The position numbers and the translations under genes were made by a program. 36,832 nucleotides of DNA from a virus, in IMG/VR virus record IMGVR_UViG_3300017967_000079, positions 1-36,832 of that record. The stretch is one strand, 5' to 3'. Below, one piece after another: positions 1-8,514 of this stretch; position 1 is the stretch's first letter; each line of letters opens with the position of its first letter. Below the pieces are notes generated by a model that was given only the letters and a program-made list of their open reading frames with translations, made no database searches and was not told the origin of the DNA.

Positions 1-1
1 A

Positions 2-469
2 ACGCAAGAGGGAAGCGAACCGGCAATCGAATCCGTTGTTCCGAGTATGCCAAGCGAACCGGCAACCGCAATCAACGCATTCCGAACGAAATGCCCGTTT
101 TGCGAAAAAGATAATTTCGACGGCGGGCAACCGATATCGATTCGGGAGATAACAAAGGCGAAACCCGAACCGGAATATGAACGGAAATCGTTTGCGTTGT
201 TCCCGCATGATTTCTTGACTTGTTTCAGTTGCGGCGGGATTTATGCCGTTGAAGACCGAACCGGCGAAATCAAAAACAAAGCCGAAGTTTTCGCATCGGT
301 CGAATCTTTGCAATTCGCTTTTGTTGATCTGTTTTGGCATTTCTTAACGGAACCGTTTATTGCGTCGAACGTCAAAAAAGATTCATCGACATACGAAGCC
401 AAAGTTCGGAATCTTTGCGAACGCATTCTTGAAGCTTACCGGGGCCGGGCGGAATTGAACTTGAAATGA
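2..469 (+). CDS. Zinc-ribbon-like protein, 5' end outside window
   Basis: The reading frame is open from the first complete codon of the window, so the true start is probably upstream; an internal ATG lies at 47. About 155 residues are visible. A CPFC pair near the start and a CFSC pair roughly 43 residues later have the spacing of a two-knuckle zinc ribbon, so a structural zinc site is likely. The rest (ESLQFAFVDLFWHF and following) is predicted helical with no motif I recognise. It heads a run of small same-strand genes upstream of the terminase genes. Function unknown. Similar zinc-ribbon proteins recur at 5671 and 6025. Confidence 0.6.
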   Translation, partial: TQEGSEPAIESVVPSMPSEPATAINAFRTKCPFCEKDNFDGGQPISIREITKAKPEPEYERKSFALFPHDFLTCFSCGGIYAVEDRTGEIKNKAEVFASVESLQFAFVDLFWHFLTEPFIASNVKKDSSTYEAKVRNLCERILEAYRGRAELNLK

Positions 470-544
470 TGAACGTTGTTCAGATAGATTAGCGGGCAAA
501 CATTTCCCGTTCTGATTCTCTCTTTGGGGGAATGGGGGCGGAAT

Positions 545-712
545 ATGCACTTACGGCGATATTTGATTGAAACGGCTGACGGCAAACAAAGCGAAATCGA
601 AGCGCGCGATTGGATCGAAGCGGAATTGATAATGCAAATCCGCAATCGAAATGAACGCATTGTTCGCTTAGTTTACAGGCCGGAAGAAATGAAAGGCGCG
701 GACAATGAATGA
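545..712 (+). CDS. Hypothetical small protein
   Basis: A 55-residue protein starting MHLRRYLIETADGK. I chose the ATG at 545 because a G-rich stretch (GGGGGCGGAAT) sits directly upstream; an in-frame ATG at 524 lacks a comparable site. The protein is charged, with no cysteine pair or membrane segment. Its last codons contain the GAAAGGCGCGGA ribosome-binding motif of the next gene, which overlaps it by 8 bases, so the two are probably translationally coupled. Function unknown. Confidence 0.6.
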   Translation: MHLRRYLIETADGKQSEIEARDWIEAELIMQIRNRNERIVRLVYRPEEMKGADNE

Positions 713-1013
713 AACGGAAAAACGCGTTCGCCGAACGGCGGAAATTATTGAATCATGTTTGTTGACTGACGGCAAATACTTGCCGGGGCCGTTGCCTTTT
801 CCGGATCCTTTGATTCGGGCCGAATTGTTTCAACAAAATTCGTTTCGGGCAAACCTCGATTTCCGGTATTGTCTTTTTCAGAATGGGGCAACCGCGCGGC
901 ACGCGTGGAACATTGCGTTGCAACGGGGCGTTTATCGCTTTTGCGGCGGCGATGCCTTCAACCGGGCAATCAACTGGCATGAATACATTTTGAGAGTGAA
1001 TCCCTACTTATGA
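705..1013 (+). CDS. Hypothetical protein
   Basis: A 102-residue protein preceded by GAAAGGCGCGGACA, the extended ribosome-binding motif found across this genome. It overlaps the gene before by 8 bases and the gene after by 4 (ATGA), consistent with one transcript. It is rich in aromatic residues and arginine (FRANLDFRYCLF; INWHEYILRV). No family recognised. Confidence 0.65.
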   Translation: MNETEKRVRRTAEIIESCLLTDGKYLPGPLPFPDPLIRAELFQQNSFRANLDFRYCLFQNGATARHAWNIALQRGVYRFCGGDAFNRAINWHEYILRVNPYL

Positions 1014-1213
1014 CGGAAACAACCGAACCGACGAAACCAAAACTTTCGGTTGAACAAGCGAAGCTTTTGCGCGATGCGATGGAACGCTTGCGAGATAAAC
1101 AAACGGAATTGAAAAGAATGAATTCGGGAACGTTGCCGGGTTCGTTGGGTAATATTCTTAATCAAATGAAAGGCGCAGAAAATGGAAACCGTTCATCGGT
1201 TGGCAGAGAATGA
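1010..1213 (+). CDS. Hypothetical small helical protein
   Basis: A 67-residue protein that starts inside the previous stop codon (ATGA overlap). Residues 12-40 (LSVEQAKLLRDAMERLRDKQ and following) are predicted to form a long amphipathic helix, possibly a coiled coil. Its 3' end overlaps the methyltransferase gene at 1182 and contains that gene's GAAAGGCGCAGAA ribosome-binding motif. Function unknown. Confidence 0.6.
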   Translation: MTETTEPTKPKLSVEQAKLLRDAMERLRDKQTELKRMNSGTLPGSLGNILNQMKGAENGNRSSVGRE

Positions 1214-1823
1214 AGCCGTTGATCTTGCCGATTTGTTTTGGCTTTTGGTTGATCAACAATCGGACATTCGCGGGCATATGGAATACCTATCGAACGCGGC
1301 GATGAATTCCGGCGATGTTGTTGAACTTGGCGTTCGCGGCGGCGTTTCAACGATTTGTTTTTTGCATGGCTTGGCTTGCCGTGGCAATGGAAAGTTGCGT
1401 TCTTATGACTTGAACCAATGGCACGCGCAAGAGGCGGTTGAAAAGATGATTCCGCCGGGCGTTGATTTCAAGTTTGAAATCGGGGATTCATCCGAAATCG
1501 AAATTGATCGATGCAATACGTTGTTCATCGATACGCGGCATGATGCGGATCTTGCGATGATCGAATTGCGACGGCATCAACTGAAAGTCAATCAAACGAT
1601 CATCATGCACGATACCGAAACTTTCGGCATCAACGGCGAAACGAAAGGGCCGGGCAACGGCTTGAAACTCGCAATCGGCGATTTCCTGATTGACTATCAT
1701 GCGGAATGGGAGATCTTCAAACACGCAACGAATGACAACGGGTTGACGACGTTCAACCGTTGCGATTTCAATCCGGGCAAACTTTCCGAATCGGAATTGC
1801 GGGCGGCGGCTGGTTTGGATTAA
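1182..1823 (+). CDS. Class I SAM-dependent methyltransferase (Methyltransf_24-like)
   Basis: A 213-residue protein with a Rossmann-type SAM-binding loop, VVELGVRGGVST (about residues 46-57). A later strand, LFIDTRHDADLAMIELRRH, and the strand IIMHDTETFG match the layout of the Methyltransf_24 and cephalosporin-hydroxylase-like families, whose members often act on sugars or small molecules rather than DNA. No DPPY or NPPY motif is present, so DNA adenine methylation is unlikely. The start has a clear GAAAGGCGCAGAA upstream. It may modify a glycan together with the sulfotransferase-like and glycosyltransferase genes elsewhere in the window; that link is inference. Fold confidence is good, substrate unknown. 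Confidence 0.75.
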   Translation: METVHRLAENEAVDLADLFWLLVDQQSDIRGHMEYLSNAAMNSGDVVELGVRGGVSTICFLHGLACRGNGKLRSYDLNQWHAQEAVEKMIPPGVDFKFEIGDSSEIEIDRCNTLFIDTRHDADLAMIELRRHQLKVNQTIIMHDTETFGINGETKGPGNGLKLAIGDFLIDYHAEWEIFKHATNDNGLTTFNRCDFNPGKLSESELRAAAGLD

Positions 1824-1908
1824 GCTTTGAACAGCGGGTTTGATTCCGCCGGGTTTGTTGAATTAGAGCGCTTCGGCCCGGCGGGATCTGTTTCTGAAAG
1901 GCGCAGAA

Positions 1909-2190
1909 ATGATGAAGCCGGTTTTATATTTGTCGTTTGCGGCGTTTGTCGCGATTCTGGTTAATGGCTTGACGGTTGGCTTTTGGTTTCTGGCAACTCG
2001 GATATCAAAGGCGATGTTCGGCGATTTTGGCGGCTTTTGGTTGTTCGCTTCCAACATGATCATTGAAGCCGGGTTGATCGTTGTTGTTGTTGGCGGTGCG
2101 TTGACGTTGTACGTTGGCAAACTTTTCATACGAACTTTTTTAACTGAACTCAAAAAGGCGCAAACAAATGGCGGAAGAAAAGAAACTTAA
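1909..2190 (+). CDS. Small membrane protein, two predicted TM helices
   Basis: A 93-residue protein with two hydrophobic segments, about residues 5-30 and 47-70 (including LIVVVVGGALTLYVG), and a lysine-rich C-terminus (KKAQTNGGRKET) likely to be cytoplasmic. Size and topology would fit a holin, but no endolysin or spanin gene lies nearby, so that label is not justified. GAAAGGCGCAGAA precedes two adjacent ATG codons at 1909 and 1912. Function unknown; membrane location is the only firm inference. Confidence 0.6.
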   Translation: MMKPVLYLSFAAFVAILVNGLTVGFWFLATRISKAMFGDFGGFWLFASNMIIEAGLIVVVVGGALTLYVGKLFIRTFLTELKKAQTNGGRKET

Positions 2191-2461
2191 ACACGTTCAC
2201 GAATGCAAACATCCGGCGTTTCGAGTGAACGCGAATGTGAATGTTACCCGATGTGAAGATGAAGGCCCGGCGGAAGTCATTCATGCGAACGTTTCAATTT
2301 GGTGCGTTGAATGCGGGCATTTCTTTGATTTTGAAAACGGCGTTCCATACTCGCGCGGAATCATGTTGAATATGGTTGTTCCGGAATGTGCGGCATTGGA
2401 TGAAACCGGAACCGACGTTTCGAAAATCTTTCAATCTGGCGAACCGCGAATTGAGCAATGA
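2168..2461 (+). CDS. Putative zinc-binding hypothetical protein
   Basis: A 97-residue protein overlapping the previous gene by 23 bases, with AAAAAGGCGCAAACAA upstream of its ATG. Residues HVHECKH near the N-terminus and WCVECGHFF near the middle provide Cys and His ligands for a possible single zinc site. It overlaps the small terminase candidate by 4 bases (ATGA), so it belongs to the packaging transcript. Function unknown. Confidence 0.6.
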   Translation: MAEEKKLKHVHECKHPAFRVNANVNVTRCEDEGPAEVIHANVSIWCVECGHFFDFENGVPYSRGIMLNMVVPECAALDETGTDVSKIFQSGEPRIEQ

Positions 2462-2925
2462 ACGAAATCATTGATGATTTGGTTGAAGTCGAAGGATCCC
2501 GCGATGCAACGCAATTGTTGCGGGCGGTTTCAGATCCTCGATTTGACTTGCCCGATGAATTCTATAGCGATGCTCCGCGCAAGGTTTGGCAAATCGTTCA
2601 AGATATGCTTTCGGGCAAATGGAAGGGGCCGAACGGCAAACCGGCAAGCGCTTCATCGATACGGCGAATGATGGGCGTTTTGCTCGAAATGGATGCCGTT
2701 AATCGGGGCAAACATCGAAACGGGCGGGCATCGATTGAGCAAGCCGAAGATGATGTTCCGCAAATTCGGGCTGACGTTGATTTGAAAGTTGCGATATCAT
2801 TGGTTTCGGAATTGCCGGAAGATGAACGCAACATTCTTGAACAGGCTGCCGCATTGATGCAAAAGCTTCAAGATCATGCGGCGAATTCTGAAAGGGCGAA
2901 AATCGAATCAAACGCGGAAGGGTAG
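2458..2925 (+). CDS. Candidate small terminase subunit
   Basis: A 155-residue protein directly upstream of the large terminase gene, with 3 bases between stop and start. The middle (ASASSIRRMMGVLLEMDA) could be part of a DNA-binding helical unit. The C-terminal half (ISLVSELPEDERNILEQAAA) is helical with coiled-coil character, as in small terminase oligomerisation regions. Size and position match the small subunit that recognises phage DNA and regulates the packaging ATPase. I see no diagnostic family motif, so the call rests mainly on gene order. Confidence 0.5.
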   Translation: MNEIIDDLVEVEGSRDATQLLRAVSDPRFDLPDEFYSDAPRKVWQIVQDMLSGKWKGPNGKPASASSIRRMMGVLLEMDAVNRGKHRNGRASIEQAEDDVPQIRADVDLKVAISLVSELPEDERNILEQAAALMQKLQDHAANSERAKIESNAEG

Positions 2926-2928
2926 AGA

Positions 2929-4716
2929 ATGGAAACGGATTCAATTGAATCTTTATCGGAACCATTCAGCGCCGATATACTCACCGCGATTCGCCTAGCG
3001 CCTGCAATCAATAAATGCCGGGCCGGGGATCCTTTGCCGTTGATTCGTGAACTTTGGCCCGGCGTTCGCTTGGATGAATTTCAGGTTGATGCGATTCGTT
3101 CGTTGTTCGATCCGAAGATCCGGGAAGTCTTCATCAAAGGAAATACGGGTTGCGGAAAAACCGCGATTGCCGGAATTGCCGTTTGTCTTTACTTTCAAGT
3201 TTTTCACGATGCCCGAATTGTATTGACTCGCGATAAGCATGAAACGGCGAAGCGCGTTTTATACGGCGAAGTCAAAACATGGTGGAAACGAATGCGGTTC
3301 AATCTTTGCGATGCCGTTCTTTTGAATGACGGCGCATACGATCCGAACAACCGCGAAGGGCATTACATAGCAATCGCAAACCCGAAATCGCCGGAAGGTT
3401 TTCAAGGGGTTCACTCTCCGCATGTTTTGCACGTTTACGACGAAGCAACCGCCGATGTTCTGCAACCGCGATACAAGTTGAGTTCAACGCAAGCAACTTC
3501 ATTTTTGGCGATGGGAAACCCGCGCGTTACAAGCGGGGAATTTTACCGGGCATTTCCGAAAGGCCGGGAAAACGAAACGCATACGTTCAACGGGCCGAAC
3601 GGAAGGCGGCGTTGCATTACCGTTGACGGAAAAGATTGTTTGAACGTTCGTAGGAAATGCCTGAAACGTTCAATCGCTCCGATGGGCGGAATCATCATCG
3701 ACGGAACCGAATACAAAGCCGGGGAAGATGTCGAACCGGAAGATTTCAAAAAGGTTTCGCCGATCATACCGGGGCAAACTTGTTTCGATGAATTTCTTGC
3801 GCTTCTCAACAATCCGGATCCCGATTTCGTTGCCTGTTATGCGCATGGAAGGTTTCCGGAATCCGATGCGGAAGTTCAACTTTTTCTTCGCAAATGGATC
3901 GCATACGCGCAACAACAACATTCGCGGTTTCGTCGATTGCTTGAACGGGCCGAAGCGAACGGGCATGAAGCCGTTCGCGATTGGTTGTTGAATAAGCGGT
4001 TGCCGGTCGATGCGTTCGGGCTGGATGTTGCGGCAAGCGAATTGAAAGGCGATTGGAGCGTATTAACGGCGGGCGGGAAGAATGGCATCCGGGAACAACA
4101 TCGAACGCAAAAAGCGAACGTAATGAAAACAACGGCTTGGGTTATCAAAACGATTCGCGAAGAATACGGCGTTGAAATTACCGACGGCGATTACCCGATT
4201 TGCATTGATTACGGCGGGGGATACGGGCGGGGCGTTGGCGATAGGCTGGAAGAATTGGGCGCGTTCGTTGTCAAGTTCGTTCCGAATGCGACAAGCGAAC
4301 TGAATCCCAAGAAATATAAAAATCTTCGCGTTGAAGCATATGCCGAATTTGCGAACCGGTTGGATCCGAACGCGATGATGCAAAGCGAAGCAAGCGAAGA
4401 TTTGCTTGACGAAATCGGGCTTTCCGAATCGATTGATGATGATGTTCCGTTGAAGCGAATGCCGGTTTTCCTCATTCCGGAAACGCAACGTTTGTTTGAA
4501 GATTTGGCGGTTCTCGAAAAGCTTTATGATTCCGATGCGTTCAAGTTCAATTTGACTCCGAAGCGAACCGCGCCGGGGCATGAAGAAAAGATTGAATCAA
4601 TTGAAAAACGGCTTGGCAGATCTCCCGACGATGGGGATTCGGCAAGTTACTTGTTTCACGCGAACCGGTTTGCAAAAGAATCAATCAACGATTGGTTGGA
4701 TGCCGGGGCATTTTAG
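2929..4716 (+). CDS. terL: Terminase large subunit (ATPase and nuclease)
   Basis: A 595-residue DNA-packaging motor protein. The N-terminal ATPase has a Walker A loop GNTGCGKT (residues 71-78) and a Walker B with catalytic acid, HVYDEA (D171, E172). The C-terminal RNase H-like nuclease has acidic residues where expected: FGLDVA (D366), CIDYGGGYG (D427) and SPDDGDS (D567-D570). It powers genome translocation into the prohead and cuts the concatemer. Length is normal for the family and both domains look intact. It follows the small subunit candidate almost without a gap. Whether it belongs to the cos, pac or another terminase class cannot be judged by eye. Confidence 0.93.
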   Translation: METDSIESLSEPFSADILTAIRLAPAINKCRAGDPLPLIRELWPGVRLDEFQVDAIRSLFDPKIREVFIKGNTGCGKTAIAGIAVCLYFQVFHDARIVLTRDKHETAKRVLYGEVKTWWKRMRFNLCDAVLLNDGAYDPNNREGHYIAIANPKSPEGFQGVHSPHVLHVYDEATADVLQPRYKLSSTQATSFLAMGNPRVTSGEFYRAFPKGRENETHTFNGPNGRRRCITVDGKDCLNVRRKCLKRSIAPMGGIIIDGTEYKAGEDVEPEDFKKVSPIIPGQTCFDEFLALLNNPDPDFVACYAHGRFPESDAEVQLFLRKWIAYAQQQHSRFRRLLERAEANGHEAVRDWLLNKRLPVDAFGLDVAASELKGDWSVLTAGGKNGIREQHRTQKANVMKTTAWVIKTIREEYGVEITDGDYPICIDYGGGYGRGVGDRLEELGAFVVKFVPNATSELNPKKYKNLRVEAYAEFANRLDPNAMMQSEASEDLLDEIGLSESIDDDVPLKRMPVFLIPETQRLFEDLAVLEKLYDSDAFKFNLTPKRTAPGHEEKIESIEKRLGRSPDDGDSASYLFHANRFAKESINDWLDAGAF

Positions 4717-4727
4717 GGAAAACGAAA

Positions 4728-5393
4728 ATGATTATATCGGTTCACGTTCCGAAAACGGGCGGTTCAAGTTTTGGCAAGGCGTTGAAAGATCATTTCGGCG
4801 AATCGTTTCTTCGGTATGGCGATGGATTGATTCAGGAACGCGGCAAGCGCTGCAAGAGCGATTTGCAACGGGCAATCGATGCTTTCGATTACCCGGAACG
4901 CTTTGCGTCATACGGGGCGATTCATGGGCATTTCAGGCCGTTCGTATTCTTGCCGTTCTCGAAAAAAGTTGATGTGAACTTTTCGGTTTGGTTGCGGGAT
5001 CCGTTTGAACGCATGGCTTCGCATTATCGGTTTTGGAAGATGATCAAAAACCCGGTTGAACCGCATGTTCGCGAGTTCGCCGAAAGCGATTTGACGTTTG
5101 AAGAATTTTGTTTTCAAGATCGATATCGCAATTTTCTTTCGCAATATCTTTGTTTTTTCCCGATGCACAATTTTGATTTCATCGGATGTTTGGAGCATTA
5201 CGCCGAAGATCTGCAACGCTTTTCCCGGCAATTCATCGGAGCCGAACTGCAATGCCTTCATCGCAATAAATCGGTTGGGGCCGAAGTCGATACCGGGCTG
5301 AAAGAAAAGTTTGCGGAATATCACGCAATTGATTATCAACTTTATGAATACGCAATGAAATTGCGGCAACAACAACTCGAAAAAATGCAATGA
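4728..5393 (+). CDS. Sulfotransferase-like P-loop protein
   Basis: A 221-residue protein. The start at 4728 (MIISVHVPKTGGSS) is preferred because it puts the first motif near the N-terminus, as in the family; an upstream in-frame ATG at 4692 lies inside terL. HVPKTGGSSF (about residues 6-15) is the 5'-phosphosulfate loop of Sulfotransfer_2-type enzymes that bind PAPS. VWLRDPFERMASHYRF (about residues 88-103) is the 3'-phosphate-binding motif. Such enzymes move sulfate from PAPS to a hydroxyl, usually on a carbohydrate. It sits between terL and the portal gene, an unusual place for an enzyme, and may modify host or virion glycans. A second, dissimilar copy lies at 34573. The substrate is unknown. 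Confidence 0.75.
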   Translation: MIISVHVPKTGGSSFGKALKDHFGESFLRYGDGLIQERGKRCKSDLQRAIDAFDYPERFASYGAIHGHFRPFVFLPFSKKVDVNFSVWLRDPFERMASHYRFWKMIKNPVEPHVREFAESDLTFEEFCFQDRYRNFLSQYLCFFPMHNFDFIGCLEHYAEDLQRFSRQFIGAELQCLHRNKSVGAEVDTGLKEKFAEYHAIDYQLYEYAMKLRQQQLEKMQ

Positions 5394-5674
5394 CGATCAA
5401 AGCAAAGCTTTCGGAAGATGCGGTTTCAGATGAACGGGCGGGCGTTTATCAATTTTCATATGGTCAAGACGGCGGCAAGGTTGGATTGATCTTACGTTGT
5501 CCGGGATGCCGGGAAGTTTCATTTCTTCCGTTCCGTTCGGGGATTCATTCGGAAGAATGGAATTTATTGAATGAAGATCCGATTGAATTAACACCGTCGA
5601 TTCATCACGATACGAAACTTGGCGGTTGCGGCTGGCATGGTTGGCTTCGCAACGGCGAATTTCAAAGGTTATGA
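5390..5674 (+). CDS. DUF6527-like zinc-binding protein
   Basis: A 94-residue protein overlapping the sulfotransferase-like gene by 4 bases (ATGA). The pattern ILRCPGC near residues 34-40, then NEDPIELTPSI, then CGWHGWLRNGEFQRL at the C-terminus resembles the DUF6527 family: a CPGC pair, an N..P..L.PSI segment, and a C..H....G end. The Cys and His residues probably hold one metal ion. DUF6527 proteins are common in phages and have no known function. Assignment is by remembered pattern, not search. Confidence 0.6.
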   Translation: MTIKAKLSEDAVSDERAGVYQFSYGQDGGKVGLILRCPGCREVSFLPFRSGIHSEEWNLLNEDPIELTPSIHHDTKLGGCGWHGWLRNGEFQRL

Positions 5675-5997
5675 ATGTGGGAATTGAAATCAAAGGCGCA
5701 TGCGACAAATGCAAGCGAACGCAAACACTTCATTCGGGGCGTTGTTATCAATGCAAGGAAAAAGAAATGGGCAGAAATCCGCAACCTCCAACTCGAAAGA
5801 TCAATTTTCAACCGTTGGGCAAACCGCATAATTGCATCGGTTGCGGCGCTCCGATTGATTCAGGCGATTGCCAGTATTGCGGGCGTTCGCATTTGAGTTC
5901 ATCGCAAATTATCGAAAAGACGAAACAAGAATTTTATCGGCGTTACGGAATCCCGAAACGATTGGTTGACGGTACAACTTCGGGCGGGCCGGGATAG
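5671..5997 (+). CDS. Double zinc-ribbon protein
   Basis: A 108-residue protein starting at the ATG at 5671, which overlaps the previous stop as ATGA; an earlier in-frame start at 5626 would overlap further and is not needed. Two zinc-ribbon units are visible: CDKC with CYQC (about residues 11-30) and CIGCGAP with CQYCGR (about residues 51-68). The short helical C-terminus (IIEKTKQEFYRRYG) is basic. It could bind nucleic acid or protein; nothing distinguishes these. Confidence 0.65.
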   Translation: MNVGIEIKGACDKCKRTQTLHSGRCYQCKEKEMGRNPQPPTRKINFQPLGKPHNCIGCGAPIDSGDCQYCGRSHLSSSQIIEKTKQEFYRRYGIPKRLVDGTTSGGPG

Positions 5998-6024
5998 ACT
6001 CAACAAAACGAAAGGCGCAAAAAG

Positions 6025-6669
6025 ATGAATCAAAAGTTTCCTGAAATCACTTCATCAAATCGCGATTGGCTGAAATTCCAAAAATATCTTCCGAAAGAAA
6101 AACGCGAAAATCATGTTTACATTGCGTTTCGCGAACCAATGCCCGAACAACTTGCCGGGCAATTCTTGCGGGTTCATATGACGAAAGATAGGCTTGAAGA
6201 TTCGGAAAATGATTTTTACAAGCCGGAAATTTATCAACCGTCGCGATTCAAAGAAACGATTCTTTGCCCGGAATGCGGGCAAGCCGAAGAGCGCGTTGAT
6301 CCGAATCTTTCATTCTGCCGAAACTCGAAATGTTCGTTGCAAAATCGCGGGCATGTTTCCGGGCCGGTTCGCGGCGTTATCGAAGTTCTGACGTTCCCGG
6401 ATCATGTTGCGTATGTCGCGAAAAAAGAAATTGATGTTCCGGTTATCGACGATGCAACCGTTTTTTATTCCGACATTCTTGCCGGGCGGAAATCGGTTGA
6501 AGACGTTTCGAGAATCGCAACCGAGTTCAAAAAAGAAACGATTGATGTTCCAATGATGAACGCTTGCGTTTTGCTTTTGGATCGGCGTTATGATGAATTG
6601 GCGTTGATTCAAATCATCCGAACTTGCGGAATGCTTTGCGATGAACTTGGTTTTAAATTAAAGAATTGA
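6025..6669 (+). CDS. Hypothetical protein with one zinc ribbon
   Basis: A 214-residue protein preceded by GAAAGGCGCAAAAAG. The centre carries CPECGQ, followed about 17 residues later by CRNSKC (about residues 82-105), a four-cysteine zinc ribbon. The flanks are mixed alpha/beta without other motifs. It belongs to the accessory block between terL and the portal gene. Function unknown. Confidence 0.65.
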   Translation: MNQKFPEITSSNRDWLKFQKYLPKEKRENHVYIAFREPMPEQLAGQFLRVHMTKDRLEDSENDFYKPEIYQPSRFKETILCPECGQAEERVDPNLSFCRNSKCSLQNRGHVSGPVRGVIEVLTFPDHVAYVAKKEIDVPVIDDATVFYSDILAGRKSVEDVSRIATEFKKETIDVPMMNACVLLLDRRYDELALIQIIRTCGMLCDELGFKLKN

Positions 6670-6680
6670 ACGGGGAACCA

Positions 6681-6977
6681 ATGGCGCGACGACGGAAGAA
6701 AAAGTTTAGTTTCAAAGAATTGTTGCGGGCATGGCTTGAACCGAAAGCGATGTTGCGGCATCGACTCCGAAAGGCCGAAGCAAAGCGGCGGGCGGCTGAA
6801 AACGCGCTTCGGCTGCAACAACAGGAAAACGCGGGTTTGCGGATTCAGATTGAAACTTTTACCGATTTCGTTCAAGCTTTCGGCTGGCAACAACGCGCAA
6901 CCGGGGCCGAACAAAAAATGATTGCCGAAACAATCCGCAAGGCCGGGGAAAAGGAACTTAAACATTCCCGGCAATGA
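6681..6977 (+). CDS. Basic coiled-coil small protein
   Basis: A 98-residue protein. The ATG at 6681 follows CGGGGAACCA and gives MARRRKKKFSF; a TTG at 6666 is a weaker alternative. The N-terminus is strongly basic. Residues about 28-60 (LRKAEAKRRAAENALRLQQQ and following) form a probable coiled coil. It lies 16 bases before the portal gene. A nucleic-acid-binding or assembly role is possible, but nothing diagnostic is visible. Confidence 0.55.
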   Translation: MARRRKKKFSFKELLRAWLEPKAMLRHRLRKAEAKRRAAENALRLQQQENAGLRIQIETFTDFVQAFGWQQRATGAEQKMIAETIRKAGEKELKHSRQ

Positions 6978-6993
6978 AAAAGGGAATGATTGA

Positions 6994-8514
6994 ATGAGTT
7001 GGCTTGAAGAAACCGCCGTTCCGACAATCGACACGCAAGCCGTTTCCGGCAAGTCAATCGGGGCAATCGCTGATTTGATCGTTACCGATTCAATGAAGAT
7101 GGATCGAAGCGGCGACAATCGAACGGCGAAAGAACAAACGCTTTATTTCCGATACTGGAATTATGTTGCGCTTTCGAGAATTGCAAAGTATTGTTCAAAC
7201 TTTTTCCCGAATCTTTCATTTCAACCGAACGCGGCGAAGTCGATTGGGCGCGGCGGGAATCAACGATTTTATCAACGGCAATCGATGAATTGGCTGAAAC
7301 GCAATTACAGTCAACGCGTCATTCAAGGCGCAATCGATGTTCAGGAATTGAAACCGATTCCCGAAGATCATCAAATGATTTCGTTGTTGTCTAACCCGAA
7401 CGAATACGCGAATTATTCGATGTTGGCGCAAGAGTTCACATACAACAAACGAATGACGGGCCGGGCATATATTTGGGTCATTCCGAACCGGTTGCGAACC
7501 GAATTTTCCCCGCAAGGCTTACCGGCGGAACTTCATGTTGTTCCGACGGAATGGGTAACACCGCAATTTTCAAGCAATGGAACGCTGAAATACTACGTTG
7601 TTACTCCGGAAGGCGACACGCGGCGAATGATGAAGATTCCGCCGGAAGATATCATTAAACAAGTCAACGTTCATCCGGTCGATAAGTTGAACGGGCAAAG
7701 CGAAGTTCAGGCCGGGGCGCGTTGGATTGAAAACGCGGAAGATATCGAAAAAAGCCGACGGGCATCATTCATCAACGGGCGAAATCCGGATGTTATCGTT
7801 TCGCTGGATGAAGAAAAGTTCAAAGGCGCGGAAACGCATCTTTCAAAAGATGAATTGATTGAACGCATTAAAGGCCGTTTCAGGCAACGAACGCGCGGCA
7901 TCGAACGGCATGGGGATCCATTGGTGCAACCGCCGGGCGTCACGATTTCGCCGTGGTCTTTGACTCCGCAAGAAATGGATTATCCGAGTTCGGCGAACGC
8001 GATGCGCGATAACATTCTTGCGCTTTATGGCGTTCATCATATCATCGCCGGTTTGTCAACGGATTATAATCGGGCAACATCCGAAGCGGCATGGGCCGTT
8101 TTTTGCGAGATCTCGGCAAACCCTGAATTGAACGAATGGGCAGAAGTTCTGCAAGAATTGGCAAACCGATGGGATCCGCGAATCGTTGTTTGGTTCGATG
8201 ATTGTACGCCGGAAAATGCGGAACAGGCATTTCAGCGAATGCGGGCGGGCGTTGATACCGGGGCCGTTACGTTGGATGAATTCAGAATGTTCTTGAATCT
8301 TGAACCGATGAAATCCGAAGAATACGAAACTGGTTATATGGGAAGCGGGCGAATTCCCGTTTCAATGGCGGGCATCGTTGAACCGTTGGAAGATGAACCG
8401 GAAGATGATGAAGACGACGAACCGGATGAATCGGAAGATGATGAAGACGATGCCGACGATGAACCGGATGACGGCGATGATGCCGAAGATGAAACGGATG
8501 AAGATGATGAATGA
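6994..8514 (+). CDS. Portal protein, HK97-like
   Basis: A 506-residue protein in the portal position, between the terminase and MuF-type head genes. ELHVVPTEWVTPQ, the IPPEDIIKQVNVHPVDKLNG segment, GQSEVQAGARWI, and the later YGVHHIIAGLSTDYNRATSE match the HK97-family portal layout of stem and clip around the DNA channel. Portals form the dodecameric ring through which DNA enters and leaves the head. The last 45 residues or so are almost entirely Asp and Glu, encoded by a degenerate gat/gaa repeat; this is far more acidic than usual and may sit inside the head or contact packaging proteins. The SD is AAGGGAATGATTG. Confidence 0.85.
   Translation: MSWLEETAVPTIDTQAVSGKSIGAIADLIVTDSMKMDRSGDNRTAKEQTLYFRYWNYVALSRIAKYCSNFFPNLSFQPNAAKSIGRGGNQRFYQRQSMNWLKRNYSQRVIQGAIDVQELKPIPEDHQMISLLSNPNEYANYSMLAQEFTYNKRMTGRAYIWVIPNRLRTEFSPQGLPAELHVVPTEWVTPQFSSNGTLKYYVVTPEGDTRRMMKIPPEDIIKQVNVHPVDKLNGQSEVQAGARWIENAEDIEKSRRASFINGRNPDVIVSLDEEKFKGAETHLSKDELIERIKGRFRQRTRGIERHGDPLVQPPGVTISPWSLTPQEMDYPSSANAMRDNILALYGVHHIIAGLSTDYNRATSEAAWAVFCEISANPELNEWAEVLQELANRWDPRIVVWFDDCTPENAEQAFQRMRAGVDTGAVTLDEFRMFLNLEPMKSEEYETGYMGSGRIPVSMAGIVEPLEDEPEDDEDDEPDESEDDEDDADDEPDDGDDAEDETDEDDE

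Noticed and set aside
1909-2190. Holin
   Set aside because: Two membrane segments fit, but no lysis partners are nearby and no holin family pattern is visible.
2790-2810. Further promoter of the P1 type at GATATCATT inside the small terminase candidate
   Set aside because: No -35 at the right distance and it lies within coding sequence; similar GATATCAT inside the portal gene rejected for the same reason.
8378-8503. Upstream extension of the MuF gene
   Set aside because: Low-complexity Met/Arg/Lys stretch that is only the shifted reading of the portal acidic repeat.
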